Assembly (NCBI GenBank): GCA_018304635.1
Contig: JAGVVW010000003.1
Span: forward strand, 1 to 49,962
DNA: 49,962 nt
Direction: 5' to 3'
Source of the DNA: Candidatus Aenigmatarchaeota archaeon
GTDB lineage: Archaea > Aenigmatarchaeota > Aenigmatarchaeia > GW2011-AR5 > JACRMX01
A program made the translations under genes and the position numbers. Positions 27,224-36,700 of this stretch are shown in pieces (positions within the stretch are counted from its first letter, which is position 1; every line of letters starts with the position of its first letter). The notes under the pieces were generated by a model, which was given only the letters and a program-made list of their open reading frames with translations, made no database searches and was not told where the DNA came from.

Positions 27224-28825
27224 TTACATTCTTTCCAGCTCTTCAATTCCGAGCATATTCATTCCACTTTTAAGAACATTGCATACAGCCTCTACCATTA
27301 ACAGCAATCCAGCCTCGTTTTCATCTTCGATTATTTGTTTTTTATGATAATAATTGTTCATCATTGATGCCAGCTCAAAAAGATAGTGAGTTATGTAATG
27401 CGGCCTAAAGCTTCTTCCTGCATTATCAACAACATCAGGGAACATTGAAAGCTGTTTTATAATTTCTTTTTCATCTTCACCCAATGCTTGTAATTTCGGA
27501 TTCTTTTTACTTTTTCTCAAAATCGACTGCAACCGGGCATAAGTATATTGAATGTAAGGACCTGTGTGGCCTTCAAGTTGCGTGGCCTCATCCAAATCAA
27601 AAACATTCACTTTGTTATTATCTGCTTTTAGCATTGTGTACTTCAATGCTCCCATAGAAATTTTCATCAGATCTTTTTTGTTTTTTGCATTCGGCCTTAA
27701 TTTCTTAACAAGCTCATTTTTCAGATCATCATAAGTAACAATGTTGCCTTCTCTGGATGACATTTTCCCGGTTTTCAAGGTTACAAGCTCATAAGGCACG
27801 TGAACATTTTTCTCTTTATATTCCGGTCTTATCATTCCTAAAACTTCAAATAATTGCTGAAAATAGAATTTCTGTTCTGAACCGACAATATGAATCAGCT
27901 TGTCAAATTTGAATTCCCTGAACTGAAGCTCGGCTAAGCCGATATCCTTTGTAGAGTAAAGCGGAGCTTCATCACTTCTCAAAAGAATAAAAACCCCGAG
28001 ATTTTTGTCTTTCATATCAACTATTATAGCGCCCTCACTTTCTTTTGCAATGTGATTTTTCAGAAGTTTCTTCACATTTTTTATGCCGCTGCCATAAACT
28101 TCACTTTCAAAATAAAGCCTGTCAAATTTTAAACCAAATTCTTTATAAATTCTGTCATAATATTCCAGACTCCATTTCCTGGTTTTTTTCCATTCATTCA
28201 TTACATTTTTATCCTGATCATACATTGATTTTGTTATATTCCTTATTTCATTTTCCAGCTTTTCGTTTCCTTTAATGAAATTATTCGTTTTAGCATAAAC
28301 TTTTCCAAGCCATTCACCTTTTCCGGTTTTTGGCTCTTTCAAACCTAGGTGCTTATATCCCCACATAACCTTTGCAACATGCGGCCCTATATCACCCTGA
28401 TAATTTGCTCTTATCACTTTATTACCTAAAAATTCCTGAATTCTGCAGACAGCATTGCCAATGCATGCATTTCGCACATGACCAATATGCATTTCCTTAT
28501 GCGTATTAGCATGAAAGAATTCGATCATGTAAATCTTATCCTGTTTCTGCGCGCCATAATTTTTGCTGCATTCTGACAAAACCATTTTTGAGAATTCAGG
28601 AGAATTTATGTAAAAATTAATATAGCGGCCGACTGTGTTAATTTCTTTTATAAAGTTGAATTTTGCTTTGCGCATCTTTTCAACAAGCGTGTTGAATTTT
28701 TCTTCATCAAGTTCAAAACACGGCAGGCATAGATCAGCATCTATGTTTTTTGGCGGCTTGATAAGTCTATTGCTGTATTCACCAGCTACTACTTCGCATT
28801 CTCTTACGAATTTATTCCATGGCAT
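27224..28825 (-). CDS. argS: arginyl-tRNA synthetase
   Basis: FHANTHKEMHIGHVRNACIGNAVCRI HIGH motif; TLKTGKMSSREGNIVTYDDL; DALR-like C-terminus. Confidence 0.96.
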   Translation of the reverse strand: MPWNKFVRECEVVAGEYSNRLIKPPKNIDADLCLPCFELDEEKFNTLVEKMRKAKFNFIKEINTVGRYINFYINSPEFSKMVLSECSKNYGAQKQDKIYMIEFFHANTHKEMHIGHVRNACIGNAVCRIQEFLGNKVIRANYQGDIGPHVAKVMWGYKHLGLKEPKTGKGEWLGKVYAKTNNFIKGNEKLENEIRNITKSMYDQDKNVMNEWKKTRKWSLEYYDRIYKEFGLKFDRLYFESEVYGSGIKNVKKLLKNHIAKESEGAIIVDMKDKNLGVFILLRSDEAPLYSTKDIGLAELQFREFKFDKLIHIVGSEQKFYFQQLFEVLGMIRPEYKEKNVHVPYELVTLKTGKMSSREGNIVTYDDLKNELVKKLRPNAKNKKDLMKISMGALKYTMLKADNNKVNVFDLDEATQLEGHTGPYIQYTYARLQSILRKSKKNPKLQALGEDEKEIIKQLSMFPDVVDNAGRSFRPHYITHYLFELASMMNNYYHKKQIIEDENEAGLLLMVEAVCNVLKSGMNMLGIEELERM

Positions 28826-28887
28826 GGTATTGTCTTGTTTCCAAACCTTTTTATACTTGATTATATCAATATAATCATGGTGGTACT

Positions 28888-29112
28888 ATGATAGAATTTA
28901 AATCAAAAGTCAGGACATGGGGAAGATCTTTGGGTATAGTTATACCCAGAGAGGGTATAATTAAAGAAAAAATACAGCCGAATGATATAGTTGAAATTAT
29001 AGTCAAAAAAAATATGAATTCTATAGAAAAAACATTCGGCACATTGAAATTTTCTAAATCTACTACTGAGATATTGAAGGAAGTTGACGAGGAGTTATGG
29101 AATGAAGACTAA
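28888..29112 (+). CDS. AbrB/VapB antitoxin
   Basis: KVRTWGRSLGIVIPREGI swapped-hairpin motif. Confidence 0.85.
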   Translation: MIEFKSKVRTWGRSLGIVIPREGIIKEKIQPNDIVEIIVKKNMNSIEKTFGTLKFSKSTTEILKEVDEELWNED

Positions 29113-29467
29113 TGTAATTTTTTTTGACACGTATGCGTTTTTCGAGATCATTCGCGGTAATCCTTCTTATGAAAAATATAAACACATGACGATTTTAACT
29201 ACAGTTTTTAATCTGGTTGAATTGAATTATGGACTAAAAAGGCAAAAAGGCAGACAAATAGCTGACAGATATCTGGATTTGTATGAATCTCACACAGTTC
29301 CGATTACTTCTGGTGACATCAAACAGGCTACCGAATTAAAACTCAGAAAAAAAGTTATGTCATTTGCTGATGTCATAGGTTATGTCATGGCCAGAAAATA
29401 TGGTGTTAAGTTCCTGACAGGTGACGAAGATTTCAGAGGCATGAAAAATGTAGAATTTGTAAAATAA
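29102..29467 (+). CDS. VapC PIN-domain toxin
   Basis: VIFFDTYAFFEII, FNLVELNYGL, SFADVIGYVMARKYGVKFLTGDEDF; overlaps the antitoxin end. Confidence 0.88.
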   Translation: MKTNVIFFDTYAFFEIIRGNPSYEKYKHMTILTTVFNLVELNYGLKRQKGRQIADRYLDLYESHTVPITSGDIKQATELKLRKKVMSFADVIGYVMARKYGVKFLTGDEDFRGMKNVEFVK

Positions 29468-29526
29468 TTTGTGTTTTTGCGGGTTTATTATAGATATTAA
29501 AATGTTTTTGTATGATATTTTAAAGT

Positions 29527-29808
29527 ATGGTATATGTTTATGCACTGACAGCAACAACAGAAGAAGTTCCCCAACACCTTAGGTGTTATGATCAACACCG
29601 GGTGGCATTGGGAGATCTTAGGATTTATCCAAGGTATTGCTGGATGCCAAGGGCGTGCCCGCTAACGGTTTGCTTTCAGACAGATCGTGAATTGTCTGAT
29701 GAAGATTTGGAACGAATAGAAAGAACTTACAGAGAACATGGTTTTACTTTAACATTCGACGAGACAATGACGAAAATGAGGCAAAAGCAAGAAAATGTTC
29801 ATTTATAA
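29527..29808 (+). CDS. hypothetical protein (93 aa)
   Basis: Intact ORF only. Confidence 0.45.
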   Translation: MVYVYALTATTEEVPQHLRCYDQHRVALGDLRIYPRYCWMPRACPLTVCFQTDRELSDEDLERIERTYREHGFTLTFDETMTKMRQKQENVHL

Positions 29809-29846
29809 TGAAAGACCGGTTCTGGCTACAAAGACAAGTTTCATAA

Positions 29847-30326
29847 TCATATCATTCTTCCAATCATAAACACACTTTTCTCCTGACCTTCCAAAATTTC
29901 AACATGCTCAATTTTAAAGCCGGCGAGTTTATCACGAATTTGCTTTACTGTTTCAATTTCAGAAAATCGGACAAACTGCAGTACTAAAATCAATCCATTA
30001 TCTTTCATTACGATTTTGAGATCAGTTCCTTTGATTACATGCAAGACATCAAAACAGGTAATAATATCAAAAACAGGCCTGAATGGCAGAAAATCGCCAT
30101 GCGCCCTGATTATATCAGGATTTTTATTTTGCTTTAACATTTCAGAACTGATATCAATGCCAATGATTTTTAATTCTGGTTTTGTTATACGGACAAAATC
30201 CTGAAAGTATCCATTGCCAGTTCCAACATCCAATACAAAACCGCGAGATGGAATGTAAGCTTCTATCTGCAAATATTTTTCATACTGTACAGGCTTCCAT
30301 GAATCATAGATATGGTCAAATAACAT
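29847..30326 (-). CDS. class I SAM-dependent methyltransferase
   Basis: GFVLDVGTGNGYFQDF, IIGIDISSEMLKQ, FDIITCFDVLHVI. Confidence 0.88.
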   Translation of the reverse strand: MLFDHIYDSWKPVQYEKYLQIEAYIPSRGFVLDVGTGNGYFQDFVRITKPELKIIGIDISSEMLKQNKNPDIIRAHGDFLPFRPVFDIITCFDVLHVIKGTDLKIVMKDNGLILVLQFVRFSEIETVKQIRDKLAGFKIEHVEILEGQEKSVFMIGRMI

Positions 30327-30381
30327 ATAATAATTATATCTAAAAAATATAAGAATCTAAAAATCAGAAAATGAAATTTAT

Positions 30382-30645
30382 TTACTTCTTTTTCTCAACT
30401 TCCAGTTCTATACCGCCTGTCCAGCTTGCAACACAATTATATAGAATTGCAATTACAGCACCTGACAAAAAACCGAATATTGCATAGATCAAAGGCAATG
30501 CTATTATCGATGCCATGCCGAATCCAGCACCAAATAATGTTTTTTCAAATACAGGCCCGGCAATTCCGCCAAATGTAGCTATAAGCAGACCAAATATGAA
30601 ACCTATTATAGCGTACAGTATGCAGGATAATTTTGCCATGGACAT
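30382..30645 (-). CDS. small glycine-rich membrane protein
   Basis: Three hydrophobic Gly-rich helices. Confidence 0.55.
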   Translation of the reverse strand: MSMAKLSCILYAIIGFIFGLLIATFGGIAGPVFEKTLFGAGFGMASIIALPLIYAIFGFLSGAVIAILYNCVASWTGGIELEVEKKK

Positions 30646-30742
30646 GACTCCAATTTTACTAATGACTTTTTTTTCTGCTATATCTCATCACCTGTCAATA
30701 TTTTTATGATATTAATTGTAGCATGATGTATATAAGATTTTC

Positions 30743-31687
30743 ATGCTTTTTAAATTCTACTCCATAGTAATTTTCATGGTTGATGAAAAATATCTGAAAG
30801 CTGGGAAGATCGCTGCTGAAGTCCGCGAAGAAAGCAAAAAGCTTATTGAACCTGGTGCACGGCTGTTGGATATTGCTGAAGCAATTGAAAAACTGATAAA
30901 TAACAAAGGTGCTGACATGGCTTTTCCTGTTAATCTCTCTATAAATGAAATTGCTGCACATTATACACCATTAAAAAATGATACAGTCTTTTTGAAAGAA
31001 ACTGATATAATAAAAGTTGACATTGGCGTTCATATAGACGGCTATATCGGTGATACAGCTTATTCCATATCGCTGGACAAATCCAAAGAAGATCTGGTAA
31101 AAGCCAGTGAACTTGCATTGGAAAATGCTATAAAACTTTGCAAACCAGAAACAAAAGTTTCTGAAATAGGCCATGTTATCAGAGATACAATTGAATCCAG
31201 GGGCTTTAATCCAATAACTAACTTAACAGGTCATGGACTTGAAAGATTTGATTTACATGCAAAGCCCAGTATACCTAATATCCCGGTTGGCACAGAAATC
31301 CTGAAACAGGATCAGGTTATTGCAATTGAACCGTTTGCAACTGATGGCAAAGGCTTTGTAAAAGATTCCGGCAGTATAATGATTTACACTTTAGTTGCTC
31401 CAGCACCTGTCAGAAGCGAAACAGCCCGTGAAGTAATTAAATTAGTTGCAGACAGGCAGCGACTGCCTTTTACTGAGCGCTGGTTTAATTTTACACCAAT
31501 CAAATTAAGACTTGGCCTGCATGAATTGCGGCAGCGCGGAGTGCTTTATGACTATCCTATGCTGAGAGAGGAATCCGGGAAATTTGTATCGCAGGCAGAA
31601 CATACTGTAATTGTTGGAGAAGAGCCGATTGTTACTACGGAATTTGTGAAGAAAATAGATGAAGAACAGAATGAAAAACATAAATAG
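30743..31687 (+). CDS. map: methionine aminopeptidase type II
   Basis: VKVDIGVHIDGYIGDTAYS, LTGHGLERFDLHA, AIEPFATDG; the start at VDEKYLKAG may be slightly downstream. Confidence 0.95.
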   Translation: MLFKFYSIVIFMVDEKYLKAGKIAAEVREESKKLIEPGARLLDIAEAIEKLINNKGADMAFPVNLSINEIAAHYTPLKNDTVFLKETDIIKVDIGVHIDGYIGDTAYSISLDKSKEDLVKASELALENAIKLCKPETKVSEIGHVIRDTIESRGFNPITNLTGHGLERFDLHAKPSIPNIPVGTEILKQDQVIAIEPFATDGKGFVKDSGSIMIYTLVAPAPVRSETAREVIKLVADRQRLPFTERWFNFTPIKLRLGLHELRQRGVLYDYPMLREESGKFVSQAEHTVIVGEEPIVTTEFVKKIDEEQNEKHK

Positions 31688-31710
31688 ATTAGATTTGATT
31701 TGATCAAGTA

Positions 31711-31735
31711 AGCTGACTCGCTCCGCTCGTCAGCT
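31711..31735. terminator. hairpin AGCTGACtcgctccgctcGTCAGCT plus T-rich tail
   Basis: 7-bp perfect arms followed by TAATTTTTT, downstream of map. Confidence 0.55.
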
Positions 31736-31790
31736 AATTTTTTAACTGACTTTAATCAGAAACAGCCGCAGCCTAAAAAGGCGGCGGTTT

Positions 31791-32230
31791 TATACTTTAT
31801 TTACAGTTAATAAATGCTGATAGTGGAAATGCTAAAGTTATAATCTCTTCTCTTACGCTTTCAGAGATATTTTATATTTTTGCCAGATGGAAAAGTACTT
31901 CATCTGCAAAAGCTATGTTGAAATATTTGATAACATCTGATGTTGAAGTAATACCTGTTTCTCCGGAAATAGCAGAAAAATCAGGAGAATTTAAATTTTA
32001 TTATGGCAGTAGCATGTCATTGGCAGATGCTGTTATAGGAGCAACAGCATGGAAAGAACAGGCTGTAGTTGTCACAAGTGACAGGCATTTTCTACGTATC
32101 AAGGAAATTAAAGTAAGGTTTGTATAAAATATTTTGAATGTAAAATATCAGAAAATGGCTTCGCCATAAATCCTAAAATATCCAGGCCATTTTAGACTGC
32201 AAATAGGGTGTGTTCTATACTTTATTTACA
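31791..32230. repeat. 15-bp direct repeat TATACTTTATTTACA flanking the vapC remnant
   Basis: Exact copies at 31791-31805 and 32216-32230. Confidence 0.6.
31806..32127 (+). pseudogene. N-terminally truncated VapC-like PIN toxin
   Basis: Frame reads ..LINADSGNAKVIISSLTLSEIFYIFARWKSTSSAKAMLKYLITSDVEVIPVSPEIAEKSGEFKFYYGSSMSLADAVIGATAWKEQAVVVTSDRHFLRIKEIKVRFV*; the first catalytic-Asp strand is missing. Confidence 0.65.
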
Positions 32231-32316
32231 ATAAAAAATCAAATACCCACGATATCCTTCAGTGTAAATCATGGGGTATGTTTTTGAAATCCCTCTAACT
32301 CCAAGACTGATAATCT

Positions 32317-32580
32317 TTACTTTGTCGCTGTTGTGATGTCCTTGACTGTTGCAGCTTCTTTCTTTTCACGCCTTGACCATTTAATGTCTTCGTATTCTAT
32401 CCATGTGATTATTAGTCCGATGAATACAAGGAACAGTCCGAACAGGCCTGTGAAAACTGTGGCAAGCGCAGCTCTTGTGCTTTCAATTCCGATTATTTTC
32501 ATAACACTTGGGCTGGCATACCAGTATATACCGGCTATCAGAATTATCAGTCCGATAATAAGTTTAGCACCTGCATTCAT
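32317..32580 (-). CDS. small membrane protein (2-3 TM)
   Basis: MNAGAKLIIGLIILIAGIYWYAS...TGLFGLFLVFIGLIITWIEY; internal ATG preferred over the long ORF start. Confidence 0.6.
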   Translation of the reverse strand: MNAGAKLIIGLIILIAGIYWYASPSVMKIIGIESTRAALATVFTGLFGLFLVFIGLIITWIEYEDIKWSRREKKEAATVKDITTATK

Positions 32581-32660
32581 GCTATATTCTGTGTCTTTTA
32601 ATTTTAAATACTTTATTTTTATAATGGTTGTAGGTTGTATAAAGAAAAGAGTGTGCATAT

Positions 32661-33164
32661 ATGTCATTTTATAAATATTTTCGTGAAGCCTGGAAAAAAC
32701 CAAAAGAAATCGAGAACTATAAAACTTATGTCCGAAAATGGAGAACACAGGATTCTGTAAATCGGGTTGAAAAACCAACCAAAATTATAAGAGCCCATTC
32801 TTTGGGATATAAGTCCAAGCAAGGAATGGTTATTGTGAGAAGCAGGATTCCTAAAGGCGGGAGAAACAGACCCAGAACAACCAAGGCAAGAAAGCAGACA
32901 AAATATGGTCAGACAAGATATACAACCCACCAAAGCCTACAGTCACTTGCAGAAAAAAGAGCTATAAGAAAATTTCCTAATCTAGAAGTTCTTAACAGCT
33001 ATTATGCTGGCGAAGATGGACAATACAAATATTATGAAATCATTATGTATGACAAATACCATCCTGTTATAAAATCAGACAAAAACATGAAGCCACTCCT
33101 GAACCAGAGAAGAAGAGTTTTCAGGGGGCTGACAAGTGCAGGAAAGAAAAGCAGAGAGAAATGA
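32661..33164 (+). CDS. rpl15e: ribosomal protein L15e
   Basis: MSFYKYFREAWKKPKE, RAHSLGYKSKQGMVIVRSRIPKGGRNRPR, LEVLNSYYAGEDGQYKYYEIIM. Confidence 0.95.
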   Translation: MSFYKYFREAWKKPKEIENYKTYVRKWRTQDSVNRVEKPTKIIRAHSLGYKSKQGMVIVRSRIPKGGRNRPRTTKARKQTKYGQTRYTTHQSLQSLAEKRAIRKFPNLEVLNSYYAGEDGQYKYYEIIMYDKYHPVIKSDKNMKPLLNQRRRVFRGLTSAGKKSREK

Positions 33165-33266
33165 AAAAAATACTTTTAGGACAAATGCTGTTATATTTAC
33201 ATTTATCGCAAATTATATTTTCAGCCATTTTCATGCTTTTAATCTATTCTAAGCCAATAATAATTA

Positions 33267-33974
33267 ATGGAGTTTTACGATTTAGTAGTGCACAGTACCC
33301 AGTCTGTAGGTGAAAACAGCACTGAAGATATGATAAATATGGCTGAACGTTTGGGCTTTTCAGGCATCGGAATATCTAAATTCTTTACAACCCGATCTGA
33401 TTTAAACTGGGAGTTGCCTGAAACCAAACTAGATATGATAAAGACGATTATTTTAAAATCGAAAACACCCGACGAATTAAAAACCATGGCAAATGAAGCG
33501 AGAAAAAAGGCAGAAATCATTTGCGTACACGGTGGTGATTATGAAATAAACAGGGCAGCATGCGAAGAAAGCATGATTGATATTCTGCTTCATCCAGAGC
33601 TTGGAAGAACAGATTCCGGTATTGATCATATATGCGCTAAAGCCGCTGCTGAAAATAATGTTGCAGTAGAAGTTGATTTTCGTGAAATAATGGAATCTTC
33701 ATATAAGCACAGGGTATCAGCTTTGGCATATATAAAACAAAATATTGAAATATGCAATAAATACGGAGTGCCCATAATAATTTCATCCAATGCGCACTCT
33801 AAATGGAATTTAAGAACCGGTCGGGATATGGCTGCAATAGGTTACTTGCTTGGTATGGAACTGGCTAATGCTATTGATTCTGTTTCTTCAGTACCTTTAA
33901 AAATAATAACTGAAAACAGAAAAAAATTAGCGGGATTAAAATGGCAAGGAGTTGAAATAATTGACAAACCCTAA
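33267..33974 (+). CDS. rnp3: RNase P protein Rpp30 (component 3)
   Basis: PHP/Rpp30-like barrel: VHGGDYEINRAACEESMIDILLHPE, VAVEVDFREIM, PIIISSNAHS; upstream of a Pop5-like gene. Confidence 0.88.
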   Translation: MEFYDLVVHSTQSVGENSTEDMINMAERLGFSGIGISKFFTTRSDLNWELPETKLDMIKTIILKSKTPDELKTMANEARKKAEIICVHGGDYEINRAACEESMIDILLHPELGRTDSGIDHICAKAAAENNVAVEVDFREIMESSYKHRVSALAYIKQNIEICNKYGVPIIISSNAHSKWNLRTGRDMAAIGYLLGMELANAIDSVSSVPLKIITENRKKLAGLKWQGVEIIDKP

Positions 33975-34341
33975 AATTCTTCCGCCTGTGATGAGAGATG
34001 TTAGAAGATATTTAATCTTTGAAATAATATCTGATAATCCTGTTAATTATGGTGATTTTGTAAAAGCTGTATGGGAATCGTTAATATCTTTTTTAGGAGA
34101 GCTAGGAACCTCTGAATGTAAAATCTGGATAATCAGAAACATGTACAATGAAAATTATCAAAGAGGTATAATAAAATGCAGCCATACACGAATTGAGCAT
34201 TTAAGAATTGCTTTAAGCATGATACACAACATTTCCGAACTTCCTGTAATTATTCGCGTATTAGGCGTAACTGGTACTATTAAAAGTGCAAGAAGTAAGT
34301 ATTTTTCTGGTGAAGAAAATGAATTACAAGGAAATGCTTGA
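33961..34341 (+). CDS. rnp2: RNase P protein Pop5 (component 2)
   Basis: RDVRRYLIFEIISDNPVNYGDFVKAVWESLISFLGELG...NENYQRGIIKCSH. Confidence 0.85.
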   Translation: MTNPKILPPVMRDVRRYLIFEIISDNPVNYGDFVKAVWESLISFLGELGTSECKIWIIRNMYNENYQRGIIKCSHTRIEHLRIALSMIHNISELPVIIRVLGVTGTIKSARSKYFSGEENELQGNA

Positions 34342-34714
34342 AAAGGCAAAACGAAGCCTGCCTGAAAAAACAGAAAAACAGGACAGATTTGAAGTTCCTG
34401 AGCCTATGGTAGATTATCAGGGAAAGCAGGTAATAATAAAAAACTTCAGTGAAATAGCCAGAATCTTGAGACGGGATCCTAAACATATATCAAAATTCTT
34501 ATTCAAAGAACTTGCTGTGCCTGGCTCGCAGACAAATCAGGGCCTTTTGATATCCGGTAAGGTGGATAAGGTTATAATTTCCAAAAAAATAAATGATTAT
34601 GTCAGGGTTTATGTCAGATGTGACAAATGTGGCAAGCCGGACACAAATCTGGAAAAAAAAGACCGGATGTTTGTATTGAAATGCGAATCATGTGGAGCAA
34701 AGAAAATCATATAG
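34319..34714 (+). CDS. eif2b: translation initiation factor aIF2 beta
   Basis: IIKNFSEIARILRRDPKHISKFLFKELAVPG; VRCDKCGKPDTNL...LKCESCGAKK zinc ribbon; ATG at 34319. Confidence 0.93.
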   Translation: MNYKEMLEKAKRSLPEKTEKQDRFEVPEPMVDYQGKQVIIKNFSEIARILRRDPKHISKFLFKELAVPGSQTNQGLLISGKVDKVIISKKINDYVRVYVRCDKCGKPDTNLEKKDRMFVLKCESCGAKKII

Positions 34715-34775
34715 AAAGAGGAGGCGCGGTTCAACATAAAAATGGGAGGGTTACAAATATGGGAGGGTCACAAAT

Positions 34776-35069
34776 ATGTTCGTGTGTAAAGTTCATAAAA
34801 CCGATTCAGATGTCTTGCTGGCAGTTACGGATAAAGACCTGGCTGGAAAAAAACTATACCATGACGGTGTGGATATTTATCTTGATGCAAATTTCTATGG
34901 TACTGAAATCTGCGATGAAATGCAGATTATAGATAAAATAAAAAATGCAACTATAATAAATGCATTTGGAAGTAAAATTGTAAAACTGTTAACTGATATG
35001 GATGTGGTTGACAAAAATTCTGTAATATTAATAGATAAGATAAAGCATGCTCAGGTGATTAAAGTATGA
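34776..35069 (+). CDS. DUF424 family protein
   Basis: VLLAVTDKDLAGKKL...DANFYGTEI; adjacent to aIF2-beta, as expected for the family. Confidence 0.75.
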   Translation: MFVCKVHKTDSDVLLAVTDKDLAGKKLYHDGVDIYLDANFYGTEICDEMQIIDKIKNATIINAFGSKIVKLLTDMDVVDKNSVILIDKIKHAQVIKV

Positions 35070-35380
35070 AAGGACAGTGGTTTATCATAACAGCTGTTGT
35101 TTTGACTGGAATATTTTTTGTCATATCTGGATTTTACGCTACATACAGTAAAACCAAAGACACTGATATAATAGGCTCAGATACTGCGTACTATTTTAAA
35201 AATGTAAAAACAGCCATAGATAAACTTCGTGGATTTCAGTATGATGATAGGCATCTGAATGAATTTATCTATTTTTCCCGGAAAAATCTTGAAGAACGTG
35301 GGATAAATTTTAAATTAGACGGTGATGTTATCTATATGTATGCAGAAGATACAGTAATTGAATACAAGTTGCCGCAGTAA
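35066..35380 (+). CDS. hypothetical single-TM protein (MKGQWFIITAVVLTGIFFVISGFY)
   Basis: N-terminal membrane anchor; ATGA overlap with the upstream gene. Confidence 0.65.
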   Translation: MKGQWFIITAVVLTGIFFVISGFYATYSKTKDTDIIGSDTAYYFKNVKTAIDKLRGFQYDDRHLNEFIYFSRKNLEERGINFKLDGDVIYMYAEDTVIEYKLPQ

Positions 35381-35466
35381 AGAAAACTTTTGGGAAAAGA
35401 AAATAATATGCGACGGAGTTAAGGACGTAATACTATATGTATCATGGTATTATATCAATTGGGTGT

Positions 35467-35672
35467 TTTTTCTTTCCGTACAGGCTTTCTGTTTCAAAAG
35501 CGAAAAACTTGACGCATCGAAACGCATGATGCAGCGTACCTTGACGAGCTTCGCTCGTCTTTCAACGTTTGCATCTTTCGGTTTATGCGTCTTACGATTC
35601 GTTTTTGAAACTCCAAGACAGCCTTCGGCTGTCGTCAGATTTTTGGAAAATTTGACAAATAAAAAGAAAGGT
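35467..35672. repeat. nested palindromic element C inserted within a D-type leader
   Basis: Shares 24 nt TTTTTCTTTCCGTACAGGCTTTCT with 44642-44665. Then nested arms GTTTCAAAAGCGAA/TTCGTTTTTGAAAC, GACGCAT/ATGCGTC, GACGAGC-tt-GCTCGTC and GACAGCC-tt-GGCTGTC before AAAAAGAAAG. Confidence 0.8.
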
Positions 35673-35678
35673 TAGAGT

Positions 35679-36683
35679 ATGAAGATAACAAAAAAAGATG
35701 TTGAAGAAGCGGGCTTTGAAAAACCAAGAACAGGTATTATAGTGATTATTCTGATTATTATGATTCTGACAGCATCTGCAATATATTATTATTTTATGAT
35801 TGATGCGCCGAAAAGAGCTGTAAGCCAGTTTCAGTCTTCAGCCCAGTCATGGCTGAAAGATCAGGAAACCCTGCTGAACACATTATCAAAGAAACATGCA
35901 GAAGATTACAGTGCTAAAGTAAGCTTTATATCGCAAATATCAAATTTATGCAAAACAGATATAGAAGCTGTAAAGATTTTCAAAAGTGCATACCCAAATA
36001 CAACTAATTATACTACATCCTGTGGCGAATCCTGTATTATAACAATTGACGATAATATATTCACAATCAGACGCCCAAAATATGACTGGTCAAATCTCTA
36101 TACTTATAATTCAACGTTTGACGACTGCATAAAGAAAAATATACCACCTGCACTGTTAGAACAGGAGCTGCTCAAAACAAATCCATATGAAATAAAAAAA
36201 GAGATAATTGCATGGGCTAAAATCCAGATAAATGGCAAAGAACAAGGCTGTGAGAAATCAGGAAAAATTATTTCCACAATGAAAGCTGTCAATACATTGT
36301 ATAGTTATGTAAATATTGGACATGAACAATATAGAGAACAGATGAACAGGAGCATTTATCCGGTGATAATTAATCTCAACAATTCTTTGGATATTGCCAA
36401 AATATCCGACCAGGTCAGGGCAAATATATCCTATGCAAATAATAAGATATATTTTTCAATAACCCAGCAATTCATTGAAATCAAAAATGAAGACATAATA
36501 ACACTTGGATCTCCTCTACTACAGGAATCACTTGATTGCCAGACAATTGATCTGTCATCTATTTTCGTGAGTTCCTATATCAATGAAAAATATCAGCAGT
36601 TTATAGGACAGTATAGTGCAAAAAATTACCAAAAAATAGATTCATCAGTGATTTTGCTGCTGGGCGCGATTGAATCTATTTAA
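35679..36683 (+). CDS. hypothetical membrane-anchored extracytoplasmic protein
   Basis: One N-terminal TM helix (GIIVIILIIMILTASAIYYYFM) and a long Cys-containing exodomain. Confidence 0.65.
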   Translation: MKITKKDVEEAGFEKPRTGIIVIILIIMILTASAIYYYFMIDAPKRAVSQFQSSAQSWLKDQETLLNTLSKKHAEDYSAKVSFISQISNLCKTDIEAVKIFKSAYPNTTNYTTSCGESCIITIDDNIFTIRRPKYDWSNLYTYNSTFDDCIKKNIPPALLEQELLKTNPYEIKKEIIAWAKIQINGKEQGCEKSGKIISTMKAVNTLYSYVNIGHEQYREQMNRSIYPVIINLNNSLDIAKISDQVRANISYANNKIYFSITQQFIEIKNEDIITLGSPLLQESLDCQTIDLSSIFVSSYINEKYQQFIGQYSAKNYQKIDSSVILLLGAIESI

Positions 36684-36700
36684 GATTTTATTCTATACCT

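Noticed and set aside
31915-32127. A short complete VapC toxin of 70 aa
   Set aside because: Reading upstream in frame shows more PIN-like sequence but no start or first catalytic strand; treated as a truncated pseudogene.
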